From NCBI RefSeq assembly GCF_013373865.1, contig NC_050476.1, positions 1,006,826 through 1,070,825 on the forward strand: a stretch of 64,000 nucleotides of DNA. The letters are read 5' to 3'. The notes beneath the pieces are model-generated. The model ran no database searches and was not told the origin of the DNA. It saw nothing but the letters and a program-made list of their open reading frames with translations. The position numbers were made by a program, and so were the translations under genes. This document shows, piece after piece, positions 1 to 11,657 of the stretch (positions are counted from its first letter, which is position 1; the number at the start of each line of letters is the position of its first letter). This DNA is from Monomorium pharaonis (taxonomy: Eukaryota; Arthropoda; Insecta; Hymenoptera; Formicidae).

Positions 1-640
1 CGGCGAGATCTTCCGGAGACGAGATTCGTGTTATCAAATGGACGAGTGTGCAGAGTAAAACACGCCGGTACTGCACGCCGGAGGTGGAGACGTCCTATCC
101 CGCCGATAACATCTTGCGTACTGATGAACGACGTCCTCGACAGGCGGCCGTCCGTCGGCACCGAGATGTCCCTTCCCAAAAACCGCATCTGCGCCGAGGA
201 CATCCAACTAGGAAGTCCGTCTCTTGGTGAGAGAGAAGAGGGAGGGCACTGAGCGGCTCAGAAAACTTTGACGTCATCGAAAGCAACCTACGGATAAAAT
301 AGGGGAAGCTGATCAAAAGCTTTAATTAAAAAAGATAAAATTGTGTAAGACCCACCATGCGTTGGTGATTACGCTAATAATTACATGCGCGATAAGGAAT
401 GCGTTTAGACAGAGTTGGATAAGATAATATAGTTTTTTTATCATTTAAGTTGAAATTAATGACCTGTAAAATTAATTTAATTATGTTAAAAGTTACAAGA
501 AATAAAAACCGATTCAATTAAAAGTTGTGTCAAGTTTAAAATAATTTAAGTTAAATTAAAAGTTAATTTTAAAAGCATCATTTATATATTAAATTAGAAT
601 ATCTTTAGAATAGAATAAGCATTTAAAGTTAAATGAGTTA

Positions 641-676
<36 letters not shown>

Positions 677-2674
677 TGAGTGATTTATAAAATAACTTAT
701 GTATAACAAATAATTGAATTCATGATTATAATTTATTTTATGCATAATAAATTGCCGAATCTATTGATTGAAAACTATACTTACCAGTTTGTTTATTATT
801 GATTTTAATGCCGCTTCTATATCCTTGAAAAGTTCAACGTAGCGAGATTATCACCAAGGATATTATCGATAGAAATGCAAAGCTTTGTGAAACCGCTTTG
901 CGTTCCTTATTTGCTGAAGGAAGTAATGTTTACATTGTTTCATAGTAAATGCGGTAATATGACAAAAGATAAGAGCGTATATTCTGAAATCGGATGTGAA
1001 GACTAATACCGGAGCTGCATAACACATGGATATGTAAATATCATTAAAAAATCACTTATCTATTTCCGCGTCTCGTTAAAAATATATATGTCACGAAGTA
1101 TTACCAAAAATTTTTAAATTTTATACATTCTATATTATTACGTTAGAGTATTAAAATGTAAAATTTAATCATAATTTTTCTTCTTATATTTATTTACAAA
1201 TTTGATGAAGAGAAAATAGTATATTTTATAATAGTAAATAAAATATTTTATTATAGTATTTGTAATATATTATAAATTAAATTAAATTCTTTTACTTATA
1301 TATACTACTTATATTAATAAAATTTTAATATTCATGAAAAAGTTTATTTAAATCCACTTACATCTAAAAGTTATTTATCTAAGAAAAAACCAATGTAATT
1401 ATTACGTTTGACTTGACTGGCCTCAAATATATTTAATAAATAGCGCACAACGTTTCGATCGTTGATTTCGGTCCTTATCAAGTACTTAGGTACGTAAAAA
1501 TTATGTGGTACACATTTCGCGTTGCAACAATATAAACGGAATAAGTTACAGAAGAGTTGCACTAAAAATATAAATCAATAATTGAATACATTGAAGTCTA
1601 ATGTGTGTGTTTCCCTCGAGCCTTGACTATTTATCTAAAACTAAGAAAAAAATAGCTTTTCGCCACATAAATCTTTGTAAATCAAATTTTTCGTTATCTT
1701 CTTTGTAGTTAATTTCCAAAAATACTTTCACAATCAAAATTTTTATCGTTAATTTAAAAAATAAACATGAGAGACCTTTTTGTTATAATAAAAATTTAGA
1801 CAATAAAAATTGTTTAATTTTAATAATTTATGATAAAAATTTGAACAATAAAAGTTTTGTTCAATTTCAATAAATTTTAGTTTATATAATAGCACCAAAA
1901 CGTCCTTGAAATTAACTGGTGATTTGTTAATAAAATCATTTCCCAAGAAAAAATGGAATCTCTGCAATCTTTGCCTTACAATGAAAGTATCTGGTCTTAA
2001 TAAATATCCGGTCACATGAACTTGCGACTTTATTATTTCGTGTTTTTCTTAAAAAAATTGTACATTTAAATCTTGACAAGATACATTGCTCAACGTGCGT
2101 AGGATACGCATAATTACTTCGTACATGCCACGATTTGATTAACAGCTGTTTGAAGGCTGAGCATGTACAATGGCCGACGCTAATATTACGTTTCGGTCCT
2201 CGCATCGAGGAAGCACTTTCGTGCCGATGTTTTATGGAAAACGTGTCTGAGGCGACCGGCATGAATTAGTCGCGAAATCGAAACTAAGAAAAAAGTCATG
2301 CGCCATATGAGAATCCGTTAACATTTCAATTTATTGCTTTTTTGCTTTTGTCTTCTGAATGTGTAAATAATTAAGCAATGAGTCATTAAAGATAACATAT
2401 ACAAATATGAATAATCAAATAGCTACATCGAAAACTAATTTCCAATATCTGTAATCAAAAATCTTTAATTTTCTAAATTATAATTGTAAATTTTTTCCTA
2501 TCTACTTTTATAAATGCCAAAGGAAAGGTTTCGATCGAAAGAGAAAAAATTTATATTTAATGCTTCATTATTTTGTAAAAAAATACATGTAAATAAATAT
2601 ATAAACATGAATGCAAAAATATTTTGTCATTTAAATCAAATTTTAAAAAGCATTCGTATCATCTGCTAAAAAAA
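1..2674. other. Intergenic, mostly AT-rich; no gene seen
   Basis: The first 300 bases are GC-richer and open in several frames on both strands, but no family is recognisable; they could be the edge of an exon or promoter of a gene outside the window. The remainder is AT-rich. It contains an (AAT)n tract at about 639-676, one copy of a dispersed AT-rich repeat (about 412-605) and a short tandem duplication of about 50 bp near 1782-1880. Short open frames at 1371-1562 and 1749-2262 have no coding character that I can see. Confidence 0.5.
412..605. repeat. Dispersed AT-rich repeat, copy 1
   Basis: This is similar in order and orientation to the segment at about 4790-5025, sharing the AAAATTAATTTAATTA block and the terminal TTAGAATATC. 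It has no coding content. It is probably an old non-autonomous element. Confidence 0.45.
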
Positions 2675-4946
2675 TTATATTCTGCCCAAAGAACTGAGGA
2701 ATTCGCAGACGAAAGGACGATCGCCCGATTCATATCGACACAATGGAAGATCATAGGGAATCGGAAATACCGGGACGGCAGGATCCTCTTCGTCCTCGAT
2801 AGGAAACGTTGTTGTCCCAGTCTGAATATAAATAAGTTTGAGATTTAATGTTAATCGATTGAAACATCTAAATACATTTCAATAATATGTATTTAATAAT
2901 ATGTTAAAAGTTATATTAAAAGTCATACGACATTCTTACGATAAATTTCGGTATGAATATAATGCCGGCCTCATAGCTCATTATGTAATGGTTATTTCGT
3001 TGGACTCCCCATGCGGCTTTACTTAAATTCGCGCTGGTAAGCACGAACCAGGGTATTCTTTTCAAATCAGGCGAAATTCTCGTGTAAGATTTAATATGAG
3101 GCATCGCTCGCTCTCGTCCTGTTCGTCTAGCTTTCCATTGGCTGTAGAAACAAACATCAAAAAAATTCTGATTATAGAAAAAATAGATCACTTCTAACAA
3201 GGTATTCAGTTCGGAAATTCACAAAATTATAAAACTATGACAATATGCAGAATCTTGATTTGTAATAATTTTTTGCCTGTTGAATTTATTCAAAAGGGAT
3301 AAAATCAACCCTAAATATTTTTTCTATTAAAATTACAGAAATGATTTAATAACACAGAAATGACCAAGTTTTCTCATCAATAAATCTCATTGAAAAGATG
3401 TTTCTTTCTTTATCTTATAAAATTTTGTTCCGCCACTTTTTTGTTAGAAAATAATAAAACCAAAAATGGGCAAGAGTTAATTTTACTGCTTCAAAATAAA
3501 TTCGGATAAAAAAAATTTATTATATGTATATCATTAAGATATCTTCTATATGTTGCCAGTTTCATAGTTTTTTAAATTTCTGAATTAAAGATCTTTCCTT
3601 GCAAGACAAAACGGTATAAAGATAAAAACGGTATAAAGATTTAAAAAGAATAAAAATAAACGTTTGCTTACTATAAATACGATTCTACCCATTGTTGCTT
3701 AGAATGTACTTTTGTACTGTAAGGTAAGCAGCAGGATAAATTTCGACAATCAAAACTCTCCTTGTAATTCTGTATCGACGGATAAATAAACTGGAAGTGT
3801 GGGTGACTCTTTAAACCTTTAGTGGTTTCCCTCGACATACACGGTATTATATCTTTCGACAACCAGCTTTCAAAGTTCGGACCAAGGCTGCCTATGCTGG
3901 AACTTTGCGCGATTATAGGCCACTGAGGGGCATCCGGTGGCAATGTGGCATGACGTGATAGAACAAATCCCAATTTTTTGTGTCCCCAAAAGTCGGATTC
4001 GTTATCTTTGTGAGTTCCGGGAACGGAAGCAACAAGGAATACTTTCACGTCAGAAAAGTCCGCTCTCCGTACTATGCATATCCACTGTGTCAAATCCGGA
4101 AGTCTGTATTTACTCAGATATCGCTCAAGATCTTTCTTAAAGCCTGTTGGAGATTCCCCATCACTAGGATTCGCAGATTCTGGTAACCGAGGTAAGTGAG
4201 GCGAGATCCACAATCTAATCAGGATACAATTAAACTATTTATAAATAGACATTATATCGTACTTTTCTTCAAAAGTGACAATTTATAAAATAATTTTCAA
4301 ATTATTATCATAAATACAGATAAACATTATTCTATAAGTAATCATAAAGGTGTGCAAATTTGTCCAAAGACATCAGTTTTTTGACATCAAATTGAATCAA
4401 ATTTTATCTCTTCGTTCGAATCGAAATAAATCAGCAAACTTTACTTGAATCGAATTAAATTGTATTGAACAATTAGATATAACGTTTATTAACAATATTA
4501 TTTATTGTTAAATAGAATTTTATTATTAACATAAATAATAAAAAAGATTTTTATACAAGAAAAATTGAAGAATATTGAAGAACAATATTGATTATATAAT
4601 ATATTGAGTAATTTTAAATATAATTTTATAAAATCAATATATGTGATTCAAACACTTTAGATTCAAAATTTTTACAATAATTTAGATTCAAATTATAGTG
4701 TAAACATGTTATTTCAATTCGATGATTCAATTCGATTCATTTTATACTCGAATAATTATTAATTATACAGCAATGATTACTTATAAGCAAAGTTGAATAA
4801 GTTAATATCTTTTAAAGCTAATGACTTATAAAATTAATTTAATTACGTTAAAGGTTACGACAAAAAAATAACTCACTTAAAAATTGCATTAAAATTAAAT
4901 TTATTTAAATTAAATCAAATTAAAAATTAATTTAAAAAAATATATT

Positions 4947-4997
<51 letters not shown>

Positions 4998-6827
4998 TGT
5001 GTGTGTAAAATTAGAATATCGTAATTGTTTAAAATTAATAAATAATTACATAATAGATAATTATATAACAGACTATCATTAATAGAATAAATTTAATAAT
5101 GATTACTAAAGATGTGCAAATTTTATGTTAAATTGAAAAATAGTTTTCCTAAGAAACTCAATCTTTTGTGTCACTTTAAAAAAAGAATATGATATTCTCA
5201 AAAATATCAAAGAAAATTTAGCAAACCCTTGTGTCCTGTTTTCCCAATCGTCAGAGTACAAGTTAGCGGTGGAGATAACAACTCTAATCCCGTCGTCTTT
5301 GTACTGCAAGATCATAACCTTCGAATGATGACAGCCAAACTTGGTTGGCAGTTCCACTTCTATCATGGTGATATTGCTATGCAATTTTTCATGATCCACT
5401 CTTTCGCCATACAGAATCATCATATCAGTACGTTGACCAGCCAACAGATACTGCAAGCACAGCCATCCAACGTCTACCATAAAATTTAAATGAAGACTAT
5501 TAACGATTTCGCCAAGACTTCGATCAAGAATCTCGGGGAAAGTTATGGAGAACTGTTGATTGTAAGTCTCGTGGGAATTTTCGACCCTCGTGTAGAATAA
5601 ATGATAAGGTGCTGAAAAGGCATATTTTATCGCAAACTCTCCTGGCTCCACAACAGACACCCCGTACCCAGATTGTCTCATCATCTTTATAGCTTTCTTC
5701 CTAATTTCGTTTCTCGACATTTCGGAACCACAAGCTTGATACATATCCATGATAGATGTTCCTGAACGCGAATTTCGCTCATTGCTTGTAGAACTGCTCG
5801 AGTCACTGATACTCTGTTGACTATCCTTAGTGCGACTGCTGCTCTCTATGCTCATTTGTCTCATCTTCTTTGTAACAGAAGAACCGGCTTCTGATGCTTC
5901 CTGATTTCTCTTTTTCGTCTGTGAAAAGAAACTAACATTTATTACAATTTATTCTTCATAATTTAAACTTTACAGCTCATTCTTAATTTCACAAACCTTG
6001 ACACTTTTTGAACTATCACATTCTTCACCAGCTAAAGCTCTAGAGAGTGCCTGAGCTTCCGTGTCCATTTGCTTAAGCTTATCATGCCTTCTCAGTGCAG
6101 TCGCTTTCTTATGTCTCTCTATCTTTTCTTTCAAATCATCTTTAGTATTTGATGTAGCAGTAGATGTGCATTCTGTTTTAGAAGATGAGCTACTAATTAC
6201 AGACAACTGATTGCTCCTGCTCTTGTTGTCCCTCTGTTTTCTGAGCACCATTTGCAAAACTTTCAATTGATCCAACAGCTGCGCACGATCATCACATGTA
6301 AAATGAAGCACCTCTGGTATTTCAATCGCACCATCCAACTGGTCTATTAGCAATTCCTCCACTGAAATTAACAGTAATTAATCTTTGATACTAAGTAACA
6401 GTTTTTAATTTTCAAGAATTATATTATTAATGGATATAATTAATTCTCCATTGCTCTCATATAAGACAAATGTCTATTTTACATTTTTTTCCTTTTTTAA
6501 ATTGCACAAATGTGATATAAAAGCTGACTCAAACTTCCTGAAAAATATCAGTTTTTATATCTCATCTGCGCAATTAAAAAACTGAGCGTTTGCCTCATAG
6601 AAAAAGATAATAGAAGATTAAAAATGATATAATTATTATAATTAAAGGATATAATTACAATGAGGATGTGACATTTCGCCGAAGTGAATCGGATTTTTCC
6701 GGTAACATTTCTCCATAAAAGGACAACATTTTTTTTCTGCAATGTCAAATAAATAAAATAATCTTATTACTACAAGATTTAGGGACTTGATAACGCGCCT
6801 ATAATCATTATTACCTATAGAATTCAT
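2675..6827 (-). CDS. Tdp1: Tyrosyl-DNA phosphodiesterase 1 with N-terminal PBZ zinc finger
   Basis: TDP1 hydrolyses the 3' phosphotyrosyl bond left when topoisomerase I stalls on DNA, and acts in nuclear and mitochondrial DNA repair. Coding exons on the minus strand, with GT-AG boundaries and matching phases, are 6827-6815, 6736-6659, 6361-5997, 5918-5227, 4214-3672, 3141-2940 and 2821-2675. They give 679 aa; human TDP1 is 608. Both HKN motifs of the phospholipase D superfamily are intact: H350, K352 and N371, then H579, K581 and N602 within MPHIKSYTR and TSANLSKAAWG. The end has the family's FPIPYDLP and DRPFVCEF. The N-terminus MNSIEKKCCPFMEKCYRKNP, followed by HFGEMSHPH, is a PBZ finger (C9, C15, H22, H28) not seen in human TDP1. 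Residues 31-340 are mainly Ser- and Lys-rich linker. The 13-nt first coding exon is the least certain part. The fly orthologue is glaikit. Confidence 0.94.
4790..5025. repeat. Dispersed AT-rich repeat, copy 2, with (TG)n expansion, in Tdp1 intron
   Basis: This stretch resembles about 412-605 on the same strand. Both contain runs such as AAAATTAATTTAATTA, then GTTAAA-GTTAC, and end at TTAGAATATC. A (TG)n tract of about 55 bp with one interruption (about 4949-5006) sits where the other copy has a short TATATA run. The repeat lies in the intron between the two catalytic-core exons of Tdp1. Confidence 0.5.
5997..6361 (-). CDS. Tdp1: Linker exon of Tdp1 (coiled-coil-like, charged)
   Basis: The exon encodes LEELLIDQLDGAIEIPEVLH, then a helix-prone stretch (DDRAQLLDQLKVLQMVLRKQ), a Ser/Thr-rich segment and a Lys/Arg/Glu-rich helix (KEKIERHKKATALRRHDKLK). 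An AATTTCAG acceptor precedes it, so the apparent GTG start at 6362 is an exon edge and not an initiation codon. I do not recognise a named domain. It probably connects the PBZ finger to the phosphodiesterase core. Confidence 0.8.
6659..6736 (-). CDS. Tdp1: PBZ (PAR-binding zinc finger) exon of Tdp1
   Basis: This 78-nt exon lies between acceptor ...CATTGCAG and donor GTAATT. It encodes KKCCPFMEKCYRKNPIHF followed by GEMSHPH. The spacing C-x5-C-x6-H-x5-H plus the CYRKNP and SHP signatures match the PBZ family (APLF, CHFR, insect HPF1), which binds poly(ADP-ribose). Splicing to the next exon is in frame and gives SHPHLEELLIDQLDG. That exon in turn is in frame with the TDP1 catalytic exons (AAG|GTTTGT joined to CACAG|ACG). 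The exon could instead belong to a separate small upstream transcript, but the continuous phase argues for fusion. Confidence 0.82.
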
Positions 6828-8637
6828 CGTTGTAAATGACAGTGAACAAAGTAAATTATACAGGAAACGTCTGTTCTCAATGGCACAAATGTCTAACTCT
6901 AGCTTTTGCAAATAACAGCGTTCTATAAACGTAATAATCATCCAGTATTCAATATTTAATGCAACAAATGATTTCGTCAAAATGTCACTGTCAATAGAAC
7001 TCGTAACGAACATATGACAGAAATGTGCTGAAGCTATGCGCCATCTGTAATCCACGTTAAAGATGGAACTTTATAGTTCCACACTGTAGATAAAATCGGT
7101 AGTTTATCCTCAATTTATGAATAAGAAAAATATAAAATTATGCCATAAAACACCACATACATATTTAGAACTCGATAATCTCGATTTTTAAATAATAAAA
7201 ACATAATTTTAATAATGTATTATTCAAATATTTATATTAATAAATAATTTTTTATTTATTATCGCTCTCCAATTACCTACATTCTAATGTGATGATTACT
7301 TTCATCATAAAATATATTAAATATTATTTACACATCATTATTCAATGTAAATTAAGTTTAAGTTCATATTCCCTCCCCCCTCTCTCTCTCTCTCCCTCCC
7401 CCCTCCTCTCCCCCTCTCTCTCTGATAGAATCCATAGAGTCGAAACATTGCTGTTTTTGTTTAACATTATAAGATAAAAACGTATTTCTATAATTGACCT
7501 AACTGTTTGCTCGTTTATTAGCCAAAGTAATACTATACTTTATATGTTATTATTCAAAAATTTACAAAATTAAAGAATTAAAATTGTGCGGCAATTTTTT
7601 TGTCTAATTTAATATTACATAATTAGAATCTTTCTTTAATATTACATAATTAAAAACGTGAATAAGTTAAAAATTTAGAAAATTGAAATCACCCAAATCC
7701 TTCTCTTCCTATATACATACATCCATGACATATAGTCTACAGTATGCATTCTGTTTTCAAGCTAGAAATAATTTATCAAATCAATGTCAATCATCCATGT
7801 AAAGGTAGCTTTCGTCAACAAAAAATTGATTTTTTAGCACATTGGAATCGTGTTTCAAAATTCATTATCAGTACTACAGTAGAAAATCAATAATTATACG
7901 TAAAATTATAAATAATGTGAACTATATACAGATTTTCACTATTAACAGTGAATTTTGGAACGCAGCTCTGATTATATACAATGTTAAAAAGCTAATTTCA
8001 TACGAGTGCTTTCAAGCTTCTCTCTGGCGCTTTAAATTTCTTCGATATCTCGAAAAAATGTCAAAACCAAAATTTTTCACGTGAAATATAAAATTTATAT
8101 CTCACAATGATCGAAAGGAATGATTTGCATCGTGATACGTAAATAATGTCCAAAGAGAGATATACGATCGTCGCCACAAGGCACGACATATCCGTTATTC
8201 CGTCGCTTAAAGACTACAAGAAATAAGTAAAATAAAAATATTAAATTTTGTAAAAAATTCTTATATTTAATATTTCACAAGGATAAATTCCTAGCAAAAA
8301 TAAAGAGACCATAAGTTAAGTGTAAGAGAAAAGTAACAAAAGCACAACTAAATCTTCTTGGAAGCATAAATTGAAATAGCAAAACGTAAAAAAATATCCC
8401 TAGTTTACAAAATTCTCATAATATATCATAATACTTTTATACTTTAAATTTATAAAGATTTTGGAAAAAATATCTTAAATTATTTATTAGATTTTTAACA
8501 GTTATTTTCTTTGCCAGAAATTTACACTGCCTAAAACTTTTATTGGAGCTTTTATCACTCTCTTCTTACATTTGAATTACGTTACGATTTTTATTTGCTA
8601 GAATTTCGCATTTTACAGAGGTGTGTAATTTTTACGT
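6828..8637. promoter_or_regulatory. Divergent intergenic spacer between Tdp1 and the 611-aa gene
   Basis: The two genes are transcribed away from each other across about 1.8 kb of AT-rich DNA, so both promoters should lie here. A polypyrimidine (CT)n/(C)n tract occupies about 7370-7422. I could not identify a specific core promoter element. Confidence 0.4.
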
Positions 8638-11542
8638 ATGGCAATCTTATTAATGCGGTTAGATATGAGCGCATTCCTCGAGAATCCGATGTTTTTTTTC
8701 GTGGACGACGCGGAATCGATTGTACCGATCTTCCATTCTACCGAATACGGCAATACAGGCAGGATTGTGGAATTGGCAGATGTCGGTTGCGATCCGGAAA
8801 TCACGTTTCCCGTACACTTTCCACACGGCACTTCCGATCGGCGTCGCGGTGGAGCCGAGAGCCTCAGATCGACTCGCAGAATCGCCAAATACCTCAATGA
8901 TGGTCCAAATAAATTTGTTCGAAGAGCTAGGGACATAAATAATAATGAAGTAAGCTAGTATGGTCGAGATTCAGCACGAGTCAATGCTTCAGATATTTTT
9001 AATCTTAGGACAGAAATCGAAATTACATCCGAAGAAAAACGCGACAAAATTATTACGCTGATGAACTGGATTCCAATGATTCGTCCTGGGATCCCTACGA
9101 TGATCTCGAGACATCAAGAGACAATCTCACCTTCGGGGAAAGAGACAACTACTATACCCAATTCGTTAATCCTCAGAATGCGATCGCGCGTTCTCGTAGA
9201 GAACGCATCCCGCGATACGATAACGTGAGAGATCGAGAATCTCCATTTACGCAAAGTATTCGCGTACATCAAAGGGAAAATACTTCTCCACGATGGTTCG
9301 CTGAGAGCAACGAGAGGAATCTCCATGAGATTCGCGATACCGATGTTCAATCGAGCAAACGCAAGAAACGAACGAAGACTCTCTCAAGAACCAGCGAAAG
9401 CTTCAATCGCGAAACGGGTACGGGGTTTTTAGGTAGACAAATGAATTAAAAATTTAAATAATAAAATTAAGATGATCTCTGATACCAATGAAGGAATTTA
9501 TATCAATTTCTTCTAATTCGATTATCAACTTTTTGCAGAATTCGAAAAGGCAGAAATAATTATGCATCGCGAACAAGATGATCTTCCCAACGCTGCACAT
9601 CCTGCCGAGTCTACGAGAAATACGTTTTGGGACTTTATTTCATTTGAAAACAATGTAAAAAGTGAAGAAATACCTTTCTATAATCAACCGAGGACGAAAA
9701 ATCACAGCAGATTACAAAAAATGACGCCGGGCAGGAGAAGATCATACGTCTTCGATTCGCAGCCGAAACGCGTAGATATCGTTAGTTCGGAAGAAGAGGA
9801 AGAGTTCAAAGAAACGTTAAGAAGAGACAGTCGAGGTAAAGTCGAAACTCGTCACCCAAAAGTCCGATAAGTAGCGCGAGGTATCGAACTTTAAAAGACG
9901 ATGCAATAAAGGAGAAAATTTGCAGTAAAACATACACATTGAACGCAATTTCTTCACGCGATCAATTATTGAAACCAGATATTAACGAACAAATTTCAAA
10001 CATGTATCCTGCAAAAAAAGTAAAAAGTAAAAAATATTACAAAGAAAACACGTAAAACGAAAAGATTTTTCTCCTCTCCTTTTTTTCTCTTTTCATTAGT
10101 TTTCTTTACCGACTATTATTTGTGAGTAGTTGACACACCACCGGCTGATGTCTCTACAGTTACATAAATTGTGCACAGATGTTATGCATCTTCTTTATCA
10201 AATATTTTTAAAATATTGCAACCTAATATTTTTAGATTAATTTATTTCAATATATATTAGAAACTAAAAAAAGATAATAATTTTACGTCATTATTATTAA
10301 AGTAATTAAAAAACATTTATTAATACAATTATAAGTTTATTAAATGCAAAAATTATCTTTCATTGTCTGCAAAAAAGAATTCTGGTACAATACATTCAGT
10401 AAAAAGTTAAAATAATACTTTTATGCTTATCACACTTTTATACTAACGTTATTTTTATACTTTTTCTATAATCAAAATAAGTTAAATCTTTAATTAATAA
10501 AAAGGTATATTAAAAATAATATTATAAAATTCTAATAATTTAAAATCTTTAAACTGGAAAACATTAAATTAAGTTATATCATTGATGAACGCTATTGAAG
10601 GTTCGCAATATGTATTCTTTGATAATTCCTAAAGACATCATTTTTAATTTTATCTTATCAGAAAACAGAAATAAATATTTTGCTAATTTATTTATTTATT
10701 TGCAAAATACTATTTCTTTTACAGATACAATTAACATGAAGCCGCATTCGGCGACCGAAGAAAGAAAGATCAAGTCTCCAACGACTGAGGGAAAAAAAGA
10801 AAGGACAAGTGCGACTCAAACAATCGTTGATGATCGTCGACACTGTTACAAATTCGTCAACAAACTTTCCAATAATTCTTCCAAGAAAACGGCTCTATCG
10901 ACAAAAACGATTGATCGCGTCGCGGACTCGAAGAGTAACGGACGGACATATACGGAAAACAAAAGAGATAATAACGCGAATTCTCATCCCAAAAATTCTA
11001 AAAGTAATGAAACGAATCGAATCAAAGTAATTGTCTCACAATTATCACCCAAGAAGAAGATAACGAAGAACGAGATGACATTCACTTCGAAGATGACGGA
11101 TGCTTCCGCGCCAATGCAAAAAGGCGTAAATGCAAAAAAAGAGGGGAGGAAATTTTTCTCCAGATTACCTGTGAGAACGTGGAAACGTCTGAGAACAAAA
11201 GAACCCGGCATATCGCGCGCCGAGAGCCACACGACGAACGGAGATGTTAGCCAAGAACTTCGGGGATTGGAAAAGGAAATAACTGCGAAGTCGAGTAATC
11301 ATCCGGTGAGGGTAGAAAACAATGATGTCCGCGAGAAAAATTGTACAGCCGCAAATCACAACGGTATAAAACGAAGCGGACGTTTCGAAGCGGAATCGGT
11401 CGGTGCCGATAAGCCAAGCTTGGCTTCCTCCGTTTTGAAGAACATAAAAGGATTTAAGGATGCGACTACGGCGGCGAGGGAAGCGCACAAGCAACGGAAG
11501 ACGAAAACGAGCGTCAAGTATCATTTAAATCGGAATTTGTAA
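8638..11542 (+). CDS. Uncharacterised basic, low-complexity protein (611 aa, four exons)
   Basis: I do not recognise the family. Coding exons 8638-8949, 9009-9417, 9539-9835 and 10725-11542 have GT donors (GAA|GTAAGC, ACGG|GTACGG, CGAG|GTAAAG), AG acceptors and matching phases. They give one 611-aa frame ending at TAA. The first about 70 residues are the most globular (MSAFLENPMFFFVDD, then FHSTEYGNTGRIVELADVG and FPVHFPHG). The rest is rich in Arg, Lys, Ser, Asn and Glu: an acidic patch SSEEEEEF at the end of exon 3, and a long Lys/Arg/Thr-rich tail with SRLPVRTWKRLRTKEPG and a C-terminal AAREAHKQRKTKTS. There is no signal peptide or membrane segment, so a nuclear or nucleic-acid-associated role is a guess from composition. 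The start could lie in an additional upstream exon, since an AG precedes it closely. Confidence 0.72.
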
Positions 11543-11597
11543 AACTTTACTAATTTCAATGTTATACTTGTAACTGTATCAATCAGTAATTTATACA

Positions 11598-11657
11598 CTG
11601 TCTTTCAGTGATATTACTTCTGTAATTCTTCTGTAATCGAAGTCACTGAAAGACAAT
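11598..11657. other. Stem-loop just downstream of the 611-aa gene
   Basis: TGTCTTTCAGTGA at 11600-11612 is the exact reverse complement of TCACTGAAAGACA at 11643-11655, giving a 13-bp stem over a 30-nt loop that contains two TTCTGTAAT copies. It lies within 60 nt of the stop codon, so it is probably in the 3' UTR. Confidence 0.5.

Noticed and set aside
2624..2848. 74-aa plus-strand open frame
   Set aside because: It is the antisense shadow of the last Tdp1 exon (2821-2675), whose translation contains the conserved FPIPYDLP and DRPF motifs.
6642..7055. 137-aa minus-strand frame as a single gene
   Set aside because: Only its end (PBZ finger) and the MNSI segment are coding by splice logic; the rest is intron or upstream sequence without coding character.
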